From Frigoribacterium sp. Leaf186 (GTDB lineage: Bacteria > Actinomycetota > Actinomycetes > Actinomycetales > Microbacteriaceae): DNA of 64,000 nucleotides. Location: positions 95,353 to 159,352 of the forward strand of contig NZ_LMPQ01000006.1 in the NCBI RefSeq assembly GCF_001423905.1. Direction: 5' to 3'. Under the pieces are notes generated by a model. It made no database searches, was not told where the DNA came from, and saw only the letters and a list, made by a program, of their open reading frames with translations. Positions 17,720 through 28,910 of this stretch are shown here, piece by piece (positions within the stretch are counted from its first letter, which is position 1; each line of letters starts with the position of its first letter). A program made the position numbers and the translations under genes.

Positions 17720-18433
17720 TCAGTTCCAGCGGTAGCCGTGCTCGGGGCGGCCGGGGCTGCCGTACCGGGGTTCTCGGGTCGCCGCCCCCGTGTCGGCGAG
17801 GTGTTCGAGGTAGCGGCGGGCCGTCACGCGCGACACCCCGGCCGCGTCGGCCACCTCGCCGGCGGACGGCGACCCGCCCCGACGCAGCACGGCCACGACC
17901 TGGTCGAGGGTCGCCGGGGCGAGCCCCTTCGCCAGCGCCGGGGCCGGCGCCTGCCTCAGGCTGGCGAGGCCCAGGTCGACGTCGGACTGCGTCACCTGCC
18001 CCTGCCCGGCGGCGAGCGACTCGCGGAACGCCCGGTAGGCCCCCAGTCGCTCGGCGAAGGTCGCGAACGTGAACGGTTTGATCAGGTACTGCACGATGCC
18101 GAGCGACACGGCCGTCCGCACCACGGACGCGTCGCGGACGGCCGTGATCGCGATGACGTCGACCGTCGAACCCGCCGCGCGGAGGGCCCGGCACAGCTGG
18201 AGGCCGTGGGTGTCGGGCAGGTTCATGTCGAGCAGCACGAGGTCGAGCCCCGTGCCCCCGGGTGCACCGGCCGCACGCACCGCGTCGAGCGTCTCGCGAC
18301 GGTCACGGGCCCGGCCGACCACCTCGAAGCCCTCGAGTCGTTCGAGGTAGGCGACGTGCGCCTCGGCGGTCAGGGGCTCGTCCTCGACGACGAGCACCCG
18401 GACCCGGTCGTCGGACGAGGAGGCGCGGGTCAC
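17720..18433 (-). CDS. CitB/DcuR-like response regulator
   Basis: The 237-residue protein has a receiver domain with VEDEP acidic residues, VLLDMNLPD containing the phospho-acceptor Asp near residue 65, AITA, and LIKPF with the conserved lysine. The C-terminal half has a helix-turn-helix, SAGEVADAAGVSRVTARRYLEHL, typical of CitB/DcuR regulators. Its GTG start overlaps the sensor kinase stop by four bases. With the kinase and the divergent dicarboxylate carrier it probably forms a C4-dicarboxylate or citrate sensing system. The first residues, V-V-T-R-A-S-S-S, are encoded by a copy of the dispersed word. Confidence 0.88.
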   Translation of the reverse strand: MTRASSSDDRVRVLVVEDEPLTAEAHVAYLERLEGFEVVGRARDRRETLDAVRAAGAPGGTGLDLVLLDMNLPDTHGLQLCRALRAAGSTVDVIAITAVRDASVVRTAVSLGIVQYLIKPFTFATFAERLGAYRAFRESLAAGQGQVTQSDVDLGLASLRQAPAPALAKGLAPATLDQVVAVLRRGGSPSAGEVADAAGVSRVTARRYLEHLADTGAATREPRYGSPGRPEHGYRWN

Positions 18434-20256
18434 GACCGCACCCCGCCCCGGTGCCGCACGTCGGCGTCGGCGTCCCCGGGCCGTGGGTCGGGCAGCAGCA
18501 CCGAGAAGGTGGTCCCGTCGGGCCCCGTGGCGACGTCGAGCCGGCCCCCGACCCGACCCACGGCCTGACGCACGAGCGCGAGGCCGATGCCGCGCCCGCC
18601 CACCGCCGCCGGCTTCGTGCTGAAGCCCCTCCGGAACGCGAGTTCGACGTCGTCGAGCCCCGGCCCGTCGTCCTCGACGTCGAGCTGCACGCCGCCCTCG
18701 ACCCGGGCCACGGTCACCTCGACCCGTGGCGGACGGACCGGGGAGGGCGCGGGGACGGGGTCGGCGGCGGGGTCGAGCGTCGGGGCCACGGCGTCGAAGG
18801 CGTTGTCGAGCAGGTTGCCGACGATCGTCACGAGGTCGCCGGGCTCGACGTCGATCGCCCCCAGCCCGGGTTCGACGTCGACGCGCAGGTCGATCGAGCG
18901 CTCGCGGGCCTGCGCGGCCTTGCCCAGCAGCAGGGCGGCGAGGGTCGGCTCGTCGATCGAGGCGACGACCCGGTCGGCGAGCCTCTGGCCGAGGTCGAGC
19001 TCGTCGGCGGCGAAGCGCAGCGCCTCGTCGCCGCGGCCGAGCTCGATCAGCGACACGATCGTGTGAAGCCGGTTCGAGAACTCGTGCGTCTGCGACCGCA
19101 GCGCGTCCGAGAGCGTGCGCATGGTCTCGACTTCGCCCGAGAGGTGCGCGAGCTCGGTGTGGTCGCGCAGGGTCGTCACCGTCCCGAGCGTGCGCCGGGG
19201 GCGGAGGCGGGCCGCGCCGGTCGCGGGCGCCGCGCCTCCTGCGGGCACCGCGCCTCCCGGGGTCGACGCGGCCACTGCGGGCACAGCACCTGCCGGGACC
19301 GACGCGTCGGGCACGGATCTCGTGCCCCGGCGGCCGGGCGGGGGAGGCGTGCCGTCCGAGGGCTCGGTGACCTCCTGGTTGACGACGAGGACGCGGTCGT
19401 CGGTCACGTGCACCTCGTCGGAGGCTCGGCGACCCGAGGCCAGCAACTCGCGCAGCGAGGCGGGCAGCTGCAACTCGTCGAGCGGCACGGGCGCGGCGAT
19501 GCCCCCGGGCGGCAGGTCGAGCAGCTCGGCGGCCTGGTCGTTGTAGAGCGTCAGGCGCCCGCGCTCGTCGACCAGGACGAGGCCCTCGCGCACCGAGTGC
19601 AGCACGCCCTCGTAGTAGGCGAACATCCGCGCGAGCTCTTCGGGCCCGCGACCCCAGGTGACCCGACGCAGGTAGCGACTCAGCAACCACGACACCACGC
19701 CGCCGAGCAGCACGGTGGCCCCGGCGGCGGCGAACACCAGGGGCAGGCGCTCGCCGACGGACTGCGTGATGGAGTCGACCGTCACGCCGGCCGACACCAG
19801 GGCGACGACCTCGCCGTCGCTCTCGATCGGCACGACCGCCCGGACTGACGGGCCCAGGGTGCCGGCGTAGGTCTCGGTGAACGACTCGCCGCGCAGCGCG
19901 GGGGCGACGGTGCCGACGAACGGACGGCCGATCTCGGCGGGGTCCGGGTGCGTCAGGCGGGTGCGGTCGGGGCGCATGATCGTGACGAAGTCGGTCGATG
20001 TGTCACTCATCAAGGCCACGGCGTAGGGCTGCAGGCGTTCGCTCGGGTCGTCGGTCGCCAGCGCGTCGACGACGTAGGGGTTGTCGGCGATCGAGGTGGC
20101 GAGGGCCAGGCACGCCCGCGCGGCCGAGCGGTCGGCGTCCTCGCGGGCCGAACGGAGGGTCCCGGCCGTCGCGAGCACGGCGACGGCGACCACGAAGACC
20201 ACGAGCAGCGCGAAGAGCCGGGTGGCGATGCTCCACCGGGTGGGATCGACGGTCAT
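18430..20256 (-). CDS. CitA/DcuS-like sensor histidine kinase
   Basis: The 608-residue kinase has a first membrane helix (about 10-32), an extracytoplasmic PAS/Cache-like sensor (35-165) with DNPYVVDAL and EIGRPFVGTVAP, and a second helix (about 175-195). A cytoplasmic PAS follows with VREGLVLVDERGRLTLYNDQAAELL. The phospho-acceptor motif QTHEFSNRLHTI places His near residue 390, and the HATPase domain has GNLLDNAFDAV and EDDGPGL. This is the CitA/DcuS architecture that senses citrate or C4-dicarboxylates. I chose the ATG at 20256 because the longer open frame runs into an 18-bp repeat region. The Ala/Pro linker near residues 325-355 holds two dispersed-word copies. Confidence 0.88.
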   Translation of the reverse strand: MTVDPTRWSIATRLFALLVVFVVAVAVLATAGTLRSAREDADRSAARACLALATSIADNPYVVDALATDDPSERLQPYAVALMSDTSTDFVTIMRPDRTRLTHPDPAEIGRPFVGTVAPALRGESFTETYAGTLGPSVRAVVPIESDGEVVALVSAGVTVDSITQSVGERLPLVFAAAGATVLLGGVVSWLLSRYLRRVTWGRGPEELARMFAYYEGVLHSVREGLVLVDERGRLTLYNDQAAELLDLPPGGIAAPVPLDELQLPASLRELLASGRRASDEVHVTDDRVLVVNQEVTEPSDGTPPPPGRRGTRSVPDASVPAGAVPAVAASTPGGAVPAGGAAPATGAARLRPRRTLGTVTTLRDHTELAHLSGEVETMRTLSDALRSQTHEFSNRLHTIVSLIELGRGDEALRFAADELDLGQRLADRVVASIDEPTLAALLLGKAAQARERSIDLRVDVEPGLGAIDVEPGDLVTIVGNLLDNAFDAVAPTLDPAADPVPAPSPVRPPRVEVTVARVEGGVQLDVEDDGPGLDDVELAFRRGFSTKPAAVGGRGIGLALVRQAVGRVGGRLDVATGPDGTTFSVLLPDPRPGDADADVRHRGGVRS

Positions 20257-20529
20257 CTCGGGCGGGCTCCTCGCTGCGCTGCGGCCGGGTCCATCATGAC
20301 GCACGGCAGGACCGGAGCGCGCGTGACCGCTGCGCAGGGCGCGACGGGATCGCACGGCTCGACCGGACAGCACGGCTCGACCGGACAGCGCGGCGCGACC
20401 GGACCGCACGGCGCGACCAGTATGACCACAAGGTCGACGACCGTCGGGCGAGCGACCAGAGTCGCGTCACCGCACCCCCGCACGACCGTCGACGACGACG
20501 CCGCCGGTCATGAGCTCGAGGAAGACCCC
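20257..20529. promoter_or_regulatory. Divergent intergenic region upstream of dctA and kinase
   Basis: The 273 bases between the divergent kinase and dctA hold an 18-bp tandem repeat (20353-20420) and presumably both promoters. GAGGAAG at 20518-20524 is the dctA ribosome binding site. I cannot define -10 boxes with confidence. Confidence 0.5.
20353..20420. repeat. 18-bp tandem repeats, unit CACGGCTCGACCGGACAG
   Basis: Units lie at 20353-20370 and 20371-20388 (identical), 20389-20406 (diverged) and 20407-20420 (partial), with a degenerate unit before them. They lie 110-180 bases upstream of dctA and could be binding sites for the response regulator. Confidence 0.75.
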
Positions 20530-22158
20530 ATGGCAAAGACGCACAAGGGCCCGCAGACCCCCACCCCCGGCGGCACGACGCTGACGAACGGCGTTCGTGC
20601 CCGTCGCCGCATCGACCGCTCGCACTGGCTGTACATCGCGGTGATCGTCGCCGTCGCGGCCGGCATCGTCGTCGGCCTGACCGCCCCCGAGGTCGCGGTG
20701 CAGCTCAAGCCGATCGGCACGGCGTTCGTGTCGCTCATCTCGATGATGATCGCGCCGGTGATCTTCTGCACGATCGTGCTCGGCGTCGGCTCGATCGCGA
20801 AGGCCGCCACCGTCGGCAAGGTCGGCGGGCTGGCGCTCGGCTACTTCATCGCGATGTCGACCTTCGCGCTCGCGATCGGCCTGGTCGTCGGCAACCTGAT
20901 CCACCCGGGCGAGGGCCTGATGGTCGGCTCGACCGGCTACGAGGCGCCTGCCGCCGAAGAGGCCGGCGGCACCGCGGCCTTCCTGCTCGGCATCATCCCC
21001 GAGACGCTCGTGTCGTCGCTGACCAGCGGGTCGATCCTGCAGACGCTGTTCGTCGCGCTGCTCGTCGGCTTCGCCCTGCAGCGCATGGGCGACCGCGGCA
21101 AGACCATCCTCGAGGGCGTCCGCAACCTGCAGCTGCTGGTGTTCCGCATCCTCGCGATGATCATGTGGGTCGCCCCGATCGGTGCGTTCGGCGCCATCGC
21201 CGCCGTCGTCGGCGAGACCGGCGTCGCGGCCATCGTCGCGCTCGGCACGCTGATGGTCGCCTTCTACATCACGTGCATCCTGTTCGTCGCCGTCGTGCTC
21301 GGCACGATCCTCAAGCTCGTCACCGGCGTCAACATCTTCCGGGTGATGAAGTACCTCGGCCGCGAGTACCTGCTGATCGTGTCGACCTCGTCGAGCGAGG
21401 TCGCCCTGCCCCGCCTCATCGCCAAGATGGAGCACCTGGGCGTCTCGAAGCCCGTCGTCGGCATCACCGTGCCCACCGGGTACTCGTTCAACCTCGACGG
21501 CACGGCCATCTACCTGACCATGGCGTCGCTCTTCATCGCCAACGCCATGGGCACGCCGCTCAGCGTCGGCGAGCAGGTGTCGCTGCTGCTGTTCATGATG
21601 ATCGCCTCGAAGGGTGCCGCCGGCGTCACCGGGGCCGGCATCGCCACACTGGCCGGCGGCCTGCAGGCCCACCGCCCCGACCTGGTCGACGGCGTCGGCG
21701 TCATCGTCGGCATCGACCGCTTCATGTCGGAGGCCCGCGCCCTGACGAACTTCACCGGCAACGCCGTCGCGACGATCCTCGTCGGCACCTGGACGAAGCA
21801 GATCGACAAGGACCGCGTCGAGACCGTGCTGTCGGGTCGCGCGCCCTTCGACGAGGCGACCATGAACGCCGACGGGCACGGCGCCTCCTCGGCCTCCGGT
21901 TCGTCGGGTCCGCTGGCCGCGACCGCCCACGAGGACGAGGCCGCGCTCTCGACCGACGACGCCGGTCGACCCACCGGGGCCCGACTGCTCGACGGTCGCA
22001 CGGGTGGGCTCGGCTCGCTCGAGGGCACCTCGCCCGACCGCATCTCGACCGGGTCGCTGCACGCGATGGTCGGCACCGACGGTCGCCGGGCCGACGAGCA
22101 GCTCGCCGACGCCCCGGCGGGCGACGCCCACTCGGACGACGAGCCGCGCCTCCGGTAG
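20530..22158 (+). CDS. dctA: DctA-like C4-dicarboxylate/cation symporter
   Basis: The 542-residue carrier belongs to the DAACS family. It shows SLISMMIAPVIFCTIVLG, STSSSEVALPRLIAKME (serine-rich reentrant motif), GYSFNLDGTAIYLTMASLFIA (the NLDGT motif) and SKGAAGVTGAG. These build the substrate-binding core of an inner-membrane carrier for succinate, fumarate, malate or related acids. The ATG at 20530 follows GAGGAAG. The hydrophilic C-terminal tail of about 90 residues is longer than usual for DctA and has low complexity; the gene stop lies inside a dispersed-word copy. The divergent CitAB-like pair is its likely regulator. Confidence 0.92.
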   Translation: MAKTHKGPQTPTPGGTTLTNGVRARRRIDRSHWLYIAVIVAVAAGIVVGLTAPEVAVQLKPIGTAFVSLISMMIAPVIFCTIVLGVGSIAKAATVGKVGGLALGYFIAMSTFALAIGLVVGNLIHPGEGLMVGSTGYEAPAAEEAGGTAAFLLGIIPETLVSSLTSGSILQTLFVALLVGFALQRMGDRGKTILEGVRNLQLLVFRILAMIMWVAPIGAFGAIAAVVGETGVAAIVALGTLMVAFYITCILFVAVVLGTILKLVTGVNIFRVMKYLGREYLLIVSTSSSEVALPRLIAKMEHLGVSKPVVGITVPTGYSFNLDGTAIYLTMASLFIANAMGTPLSVGEQVSLLLFMMIASKGAAGVTGAGIATLAGGLQAHRPDLVDGVGVIVGIDRFMSEARALTNFTGNAVATILVGTWTKQIDKDRVETVLSGRAPFDEATMNADGHGASSASGSSGPLAATAHEDEAALSTDDAGRPTGARLLDGRTGGLGSLEGTSPDRISTGSLHAMVGTDGRRADEQLADAPAGDAHSDDEPRLR

Positions 22159-22167
22159 GGCCCCGGC

Positions 22168-22237
22168 CCGAGACCCCGGAAAGTCGCCGAGACCCCCGTG
22201 CGCGCGCGGGGGTCTCGGCGCGTTCCCGGGGTCTCGG
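22168..22237. terminator. Nested double palindrome downstream of dctA
   Basis: The inner stem 22185-22198/22207-22220 (CGCCGAGACCCCCG with its perfect complement) has an 8-base loop. The outer arms 22168-22179/22226-22237 (CCGAGACCCCGG and complement) are also perfect. The element can form one long structure or compete between hairpins. It probably terminates dctA. Confidence 0.75.
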
Positions 22238-22376
22238 CGCCCGCCCGCCGAGCGGCGGCGGGGGCGGCGGCGGGTGCAGCGTGCAACATCGGCCGTGGCG
22301 GCGTAGCGTCGCACCCGATGTGCGGTCACGCCCGCGGTCAGAGCCGACCGACCGGGCCCCGCAGGACGGAGTCACC

Positions 22377-23378
22377 ATGCTCGCCGGACGCCTCGACGTC
22401 AGCACCCGCCACTTCTCGGTCACCGAGGTGCCCACCCCCGACGCCGGGCCCGGTCAGGTCCGCATCGCCGTCGCCGCCGCCGGCGTCTGCCTGAGCGACG
22501 TGCACCTGATCCAGGGTTCGCTCACGCCGCTGAAGCTGGCGGGTGACACCGTGACCCTCGGCCACGAGGTCGCGGGCACGGTCGACCAGGTGGGCGAGGG
22601 TGTCACGCACGTCGCCGTCGGCGACCGCGTCCTGTTGCAGGCCGGTGAGGAGCGCGACGGCCAGGTCTTCACCCGCGGCGTCGACTACGACGGCGGCTGG
22701 GCCGAGTTCGCCGTGGCCCGCGCCGACACGGTCGTGCCGATCCCCGACTCGCTGCCGTTCGAGCAGGCCTGCTTCATCCCCGACGCGGTGTCGACGCCAT
22801 GGGCCGCCCTGACCACGACGGCCGACGTCCGCCCCGGCACGGCGGTCGGCGTCTGGGGCGTCGGCGGTCTCGGCGCCCACGCCGTGCAGCTGCTCTCGCT
22901 GATCGGTGCCGCGCCGATCATCGCGGTCGACCCGCTGCCCCGGGCCCGCGAGCGGGCGCTCGAGTTCGGTGCCGACCTGGCGCTCGACCCCGCCGACCCG
23001 GACTTCGCCACGGCGCTCGGTCGGGCCACCGGCGGGCGCGGGCTCGCCCGGGCCTTCGACTTCGCGGGCGTGCCGGCCGTCCGCGAGCAGGCGATCGCCT
23101 GCCTCGGGTACCGCGGCCGGCTGACGCTCGTCGGCCTCTCGGACAAGCCGATCACGATCACCGACGGCACGAAGTTCAGCTTCCTGCAGCAGCAGGTGCT
23201 CGGGCACTACGGCTCGGAACCCTCCGACGTCACCACCCTCGTCGCGCTGGCAGGCCGGGGGCGGCTCGACTTCTCACGCTCGGTCAGCGCCACCGTGCCG
23301 CTCGCCGAGGCCGAACGCGCCGTGCAGATGCTCGAACGCAAAGAGGGCGACCCCATCCGGATCGTGCTCGTCCCGTGA
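22377..23378 (+). CDS. Zinc-type alcohol dehydrogenase (MDR family)
   Basis: The 333-residue protein has the MDR catalytic domain: GVCLSDVH with the zinc-binding Cys, and TLGHEVAGTVDQVGEGV with the His-Glu pair. The Rossmann domain has GVWGVGGLGAHAVQLL and a VDPLPRARE strand. The structural-zinc four-cysteine loop of classical ADHs is absent, as in many MDR subgroups. It probably oxidises an alcohol with NAD(P). The start at 22377 is preceded by ACGGAG. The gene overlaps the following Baeyer-Villiger-type monooxygenase by four bases, so the dehydrogenase may supply ketones or aldehydes to it. Confidence 0.85.
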   Translation: MLAGRLDVSTRHFSVTEVPTPDAGPGQVRIAVAAAGVCLSDVHLIQGSLTPLKLAGDTVTLGHEVAGTVDQVGEGVTHVAVGDRVLLQAGEERDGQVFTRGVDYDGGWAEFAVARADTVVPIPDSLPFEQACFIPDAVSTPWAALTTTADVRPGTAVGVWGVGGLGAHAVQLLSLIGAAPIIAVDPLPRARERALEFGADLALDPADPDFATALGRATGGRGLARAFDFAGVPAVREQAIACLGYRGRLTLVGLSDKPITITDGTKFSFLQQQVLGHYGSEPSDVTTLVALAGRGRLDFSRSVSATVPLAEAERAVQMLERKEGDPIRIVLVP

Positions 23379-24997
23379 GCGACGCCACCCGCGCCTCCTC
23401 GGCCTCGGCCTCGCAGGGCGGGGGCGCCTCCCGAGACGGTCACGACGGGGTCGAGCACGTGGACCTGCTCGTGGTCGGGGCGGGCCTGTCGGGCGTCGGC
23501 GTGGCGGCCCAGCTGCGTCGGGACTTCCCCGGCCGCAGCCTCGCGGTCGTCGAGGCGCGCGACGCGATCGGCGGCACGTGGGACCTCTTCCGGTACCCGG
23601 GCGTCCGGTCCGACAGCGACATGTTCACCCTCGGCTACGGGTTCCGGCCGTGGCGCGACCGCCGGGCGATCGCGCCGGGGGCGGCGATCCGCGACTACGT
23701 GCGCGACACGGCGGACGAGACGGGCGTCGCCGGGCTGATCCGCTTCGGACACCGGGTCGTCTCGGCCGACTGGTCGTCGGCCGACGCCCGCTGGACGGTG
23801 ACGCTCGACGTCACCGACCCGGCCCACCCGGCAGCCCCGGTCGGCTCGGCGGGGCGTCCGACGGCCGCGTCCGACGGCGAAGGAGGCGCGGGCACCGCCC
23901 CGGCCCCTCGTCGCGTCACGATCTCGTGCGCGTTCTTGTTCGTCTGTTCGGGGTACTACCGCTACGACGAGGGCTGGTCGCCCGCGTTCCCGGGGCAGGA
24001 CTCGTTCGCCGGGCGCATCGTGCACCCCCAGCACTGGCCCGCCGACCTCGACGCGACCGGCAAGCGCGTCGTCGTGATCGGCTCGGGCGCCACGGCGGTG
24101 ACGCTCGTGCCCGCCCTCGCCGAGACCGCCGAGCACGTGACCATGTTGCAGCGGTCGCCGACCTACGTCCTGGCGCTGCCGTCGCGGCGGAAGCGTCCCC
24201 GTGCCTGGCGGCGGCTGCTGCCACAGGTCGTCGACGACCGGTTGATCCGTTGGCGCAGCATCGGGATGGCCCTGCTGAGCTTCCAGACCAGCCGACGGTC
24301 GCCCGAGAAGATGAAGGCCTTCCTGCGGGCTCAGGTGGCCCGGCGGCTGCCCGACGACTTCCAGGTCGACCGGCACTTCCAGCCGAGCTACGACCCGTGG
24401 GACCAGCGGCTCTGCATCACGCCCGACGGCGCGCTCTTCCGGTCGTTGCGATCGGGTGACGCCGAGATCGTGACCGACGACATCGTGGGGTTCACCCCCG
24501 ACGGGGTCCGGGTCGCGGGCCGTGACGGTCAGGAGGCGCGCGAGCTGCCCGCGGACGTGGTCGTCACGGCGACCGGGCTGAACCTGTTGCTCTTCGGCGG
24601 CATGCAGCTGTCGGTCGACGGTGTCGCGGTCGACCCGGCGACCCGGTTGACCTACAAGGGGTTCATGCTGTCGGGGGTGCCGAACCTGGCCTTCGCGATC
24701 GGTTACACGAACGCGTCCTGGACCCTCAAGATCGACCTGGTCGTGCACTACGTCTCGCGGGTGCTGCGGCATCTCGACCGCCGGGGGTACCGGTCGGCGG
24801 TACCGGTCGCCCCGACCCGGCCCGGGCCGACGAGCCCGCTGATCGACCTGTCGAGCGGGTACGTCTCGCGCGGGGTGCACCTGATGCCGAGGCAGGGAGC
24901 GCGTTCGCCGTGGCGGATGCACCAGAACTACCCGCGGGACGTGCTGCTGATGCGCCTCAGCACGCTGACGCGCGACGGCATGCGGTTCGAGCGCTGA
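23375..24997 (+). CDS. EthA-like flavin-containing (Baeyer-Villiger) monooxygenase
   Basis: The 540-residue flavoprotein has an FAD motif, VVGAGLSGVGVAAQL, near residue 30 and GGTWDLFRYPGVRSDSDM, closely matching mycobacterial EthA. It also has an NADP-binding motif VVVIGSGATAV near residue 232. EthA-type enzymes convert ketones to esters or oxidise thioamides. Coupling to the upstream MDR dehydrogenase suggests a two-step oxidation of secondary alcohols. The GTG start at 23375 overlaps the previous stop. The N terminus before the FAD domain is a 25-residue low-complexity tail beginning with word-encoded T-R-A-S-S. Two more word copies lie in the gene, one within a variable Gly/Ala insert near residue 170. 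Confidence 0.88.
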   Translation: MSDATRASSASASQGGGASRDGHDGVEHVDLLVVGAGLSGVGVAAQLRRDFPGRSLAVVEARDAIGGTWDLFRYPGVRSDSDMFTLGYGFRPWRDRRAIAPGAAIRDYVRDTADETGVAGLIRFGHRVVSADWSSADARWTVTLDVTDPAHPAAPVGSAGRPTAASDGEGGAGTAPAPRRVTISCAFLFVCSGYYRYDEGWSPAFPGQDSFAGRIVHPQHWPADLDATGKRVVVIGSGATAVTLVPALAETAEHVTMLQRSPTYVLALPSRRKRPRAWRRLLPQVVDDRLIRWRSIGMALLSFQTSRRSPEKMKAFLRAQVARRLPDDFQVDRHFQPSYDPWDQRLCITPDGALFRSLRSGDAEIVTDDIVGFTPDGVRVAGRDGQEARELPADVVVTATGLNLLLFGGMQLSVDGVAVDPATRLTYKGFMLSGVPNLAFAIGYTNASWTLKIDLVVHYVSRVLRHLDRRGYRSAVPVAPTRPGPTSPLIDLSSGYVSRGVHLMPRQGARSPWRMHQNYPRDVLLMRLSTLTRDGMRFER

Positions 24998-24998
24998 C

Positions 24999-25024
24999 GT
25001 CCGCCGCCGGCTGCGCGGGCGGAC
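24999..25024. terminator. Short hairpin between convergent genes
   Basis: GTCCGCC (24999-25005) pairs with GGCGGAC (25018-25024) across a 12-base loop that can pair further. It sits exactly between the monooxygenase stop and the recQ stop, so it may serve both. Confidence 0.6.
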
Positions 25025-27148
<2,124 letters not shown>

Positions 27149-27192
27149 GGCCCCATGGTCGCAGAGGCCACCGTCACCCGGTGTGCGGACGA

Positions 27193-27228
27193 AGGGCGCG
27201 ACCGCCCGTCACCGGGAGGTCGCGCCCT
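27193..27228 (-). terminator. Terminator of the doxX gene
   Basis: The perfect 11-bp stem AGGGCGCGACC (27193-27203) and its complement (27218-27228) enclose a 14-base loop. It lies 29 bases beyond the DoxX stop on the minus strand and upstream of recQ, so it insulates recQ from read-through. Confidence 0.75.
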
Positions 27229-27256
27229 GGGGACGAGACGAGACGACGCCTGGGGA

Positions 27257-27778
27257 TCAGGCCGCCGAGGAGTCGGCGTCCGGCTCGGTCGGCGGGGTCG
27301 CACGCTTGCCCAGTTCGACCGCGACGAACGAGGCGGCGACGCCGGCGACGAGGGCGAAGACCGTCCCGCCGGCACCCCACGACTTCTTGCCGAAGAGCTG
27401 GTCGACCGAGGGCCCGCCGGGGCCCGAGGCCAGGGCCGCGGCCGCGGCGATCAGGACGGCGTTGTACTCGTAGCCGCCCTCGGTGACCCACGGCCCCTTG
27501 GCCAGGTGCACCTTGCGGACAGCCGTGACCATCGTGCCGACGATGCCGGCGGCGGCCAGCGGGGTCGCGGCGCCGAGGGCCAGGGCGGCGCCGCCGGCGG
27601 TCTCGGTGACGGCGACGAGACGGGCGTTGCGGGCGGCCGGGTGCATGCCCGTGCCGGCCATCATCTGCTCGGTGCCGGCCAGGCCGGGCCCGTCGAAGGC
27701 GCCGGTCAGCTTCTGGAGTCCGTGGCCGACGAAGAAGCCGCCGACGGTCAGGCGGAGGAGGGTGGATGCGAGGCTCAT
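27257..27778 (-). CDS. DoxX-family membrane protein
   Basis: The 173-residue protein has four hydrophobic segments and the DoxX pattern: LLRLTVGGFFVGHGLQKL in the first helix, an ETAGGAALALG turn in the second, and VHLAKGPWVTEGGYEYNAVLI before the third. DoxX proteins are small inner-membrane proteins linked to thiol or oxidative stress or to quinone-dependent oxidation; the precise role here is open. The gene is transcribed alone, with a strong terminator behind it, and is divergent from the zinc dehydrogenase gene. The 79-base gap between them holds one dispersed-word copy at 27801. Confidence 0.85.
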   Translation of the reverse strand: MSLASTLLRLTVGGFFVGHGLQKLTGAFDGPGLAGTEQMMAGTGMHPAARNARLVAVTETAGGAALALGAATPLAAAGIVGTMVTAVRKVHLAKGPWVTEGGYEYNAVLIAAAAALASGPGGPSVDQLFGKKSWGAGGTVFALVAGVAASFVAVELGKRATPPTEPDADSSAA

Positions 27779-27857
27779 GCACCGTTCCTACCCGCTGTCG
27801 CGCGCCTCCGTCCGGGGTGACGGGCGACCGGCGCCCGGCTCGTGTCAGGATCGGGGG

Positions 27858-28889
27858 ATGCGCGCCGTTCAGTACGACCAGTTCGGGTCGGTTCCGTCCC
27901 TCGTCGACCTCCCGACTCCGGCCCCGCCGGACGACGGAGTCGTCGTCCGCGTCGCGGCGACGGGGGTGTGCCGCAGCGACTGGCACGCCTGGAAGGGCCA
28001 CGACGACTCGGTCCGCCTGCCCCACGTGCCGGGTCACGAGTTCGCGGGCGTGGTGACGGCGGTGGGCCCGGCGGTCTCGCGGGTCGCCGTCGGAGCCCGC
28101 GTGACGGCCCCCTTCGTCTTCGCGTGCGGCAGGTGCGAGCAGTGCCGGGCCGGCGCCACCCAGGTGTGCACCCGTCAGCAGCAGCCCGGGTTCACCCTGC
28201 CCGGGTCGTACGCCGAGTCCGTGGTCGTGCCGCACGCCGACGTGAACGTCGTCGCCCTGCCCGACGCGGTCGGCTTCGTCGAGGCGGCCGCGCTCGGCTG
28301 CCGGTTCGGCACGGCGTACCACGCGCTGCACGCCCGGGCCCGGGTCGAGGCGGGGGAGTGGGTCGCCGTGTTCGGCTGCGGCGGCGTGGGGCTCTCGGCC
28401 GTGGCCGTGGCGGTCGCCGCCGGTGCGCGCGTCGTGGCCTCGGACATCTCGTCCGCCGCCCTCGACCGGGCCGCGGCGCTGGGTGCCGAGGTCGTCCCGA
28501 TGGACGACGACGCCGTCGAGCGGGTGCGCGCCGTGACAGGAGGCGGTGCCCACGTCGCGCTCGACGCGTTCGGCAGCCGAGTCACCTCGGCGGCGTCGGT
28601 GGCGTCGCTCCGCCCGCGTGGTCGACACGTCCAGGTGGGCTTGTTGCTCGACGACGAGGCCACCCCGGTCATCCCGATGGGCCGCGTCATCGCCGACGAA
28701 CTCGAGCTGCTCGGCAGCCACGGCATCTCGGTGGGCGAGTACGCCGCCATGATCGACGACGTCGTCGCGGGCCGGTTGCGCCCCCTTGAGTCCATCGGTC
28801 GCACGATCTCGTTCGACGACCTGCCCGACGCCCTGACGGCCATGGACCGCCCGGCGGTCACCGCCGGCATGACCGTCGCCGTCTTCTGA
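27858..28889 (+). CDS. Zinc-dependent alcohol dehydrogenase
   Basis: The 343-residue MDR enzyme has GVCRSDWH with the catalytic-zinc Cys, PHVPGHEFAGVV with His-Glu, and the full structural-zinc loop CGRCEQCRAGATQVC. The NAD-binding motif is FGCGGVGLSAVAVA. It is most like class III-type or broad-range alcohol dehydrogenases of actinobacteria. The ATG at 27858 is preceded by CAGGAT six bases upstream (leaderless-type -10) and also by GGGGG, so either initiation mode is possible. It ends 21 bases from the convergent LD-carboxypeptidase gene. Confidence 0.88.
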   Translation: MRAVQYDQFGSVPSLVDLPTPAPPDDGVVVRVAATGVCRSDWHAWKGHDDSVRLPHVPGHEFAGVVTAVGPAVSRVAVGARVTAPFVFACGRCEQCRAGATQVCTRQQQPGFTLPGSYAESVVVPHADVNVVALPDAVGFVEAAALGCRFGTAYHALHARARVEAGEWVAVFGCGGVGLSAVAVAVAAGARVVASDISSAALDRAAALGAEVVPMDDDAVERVRAVTGGGAHVALDAFGSRVTSAASVASLRPRGRHVQVGLLLDDEATPVIPMGRVIADELELLGSHGISVGEYAAMIDDVVAGRLRPLESIGRTISFDDLPDALTAMDRPAVTAGMTVAVF

Positions 28890-28910
28890 CGGTCTCGACC
28901 GGACGAGCTC

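Noticed and set aside
19948..20529. Plus-strand frame continuous with dctA that encodes a collagen-like Gly-X-Y stretch
   Set aside because: It is produced by 18-bp tandem repeats in the divergent control region. dctA has its own ribosome binding site and ATG at 20530, and the upstream residues lack any family pattern.
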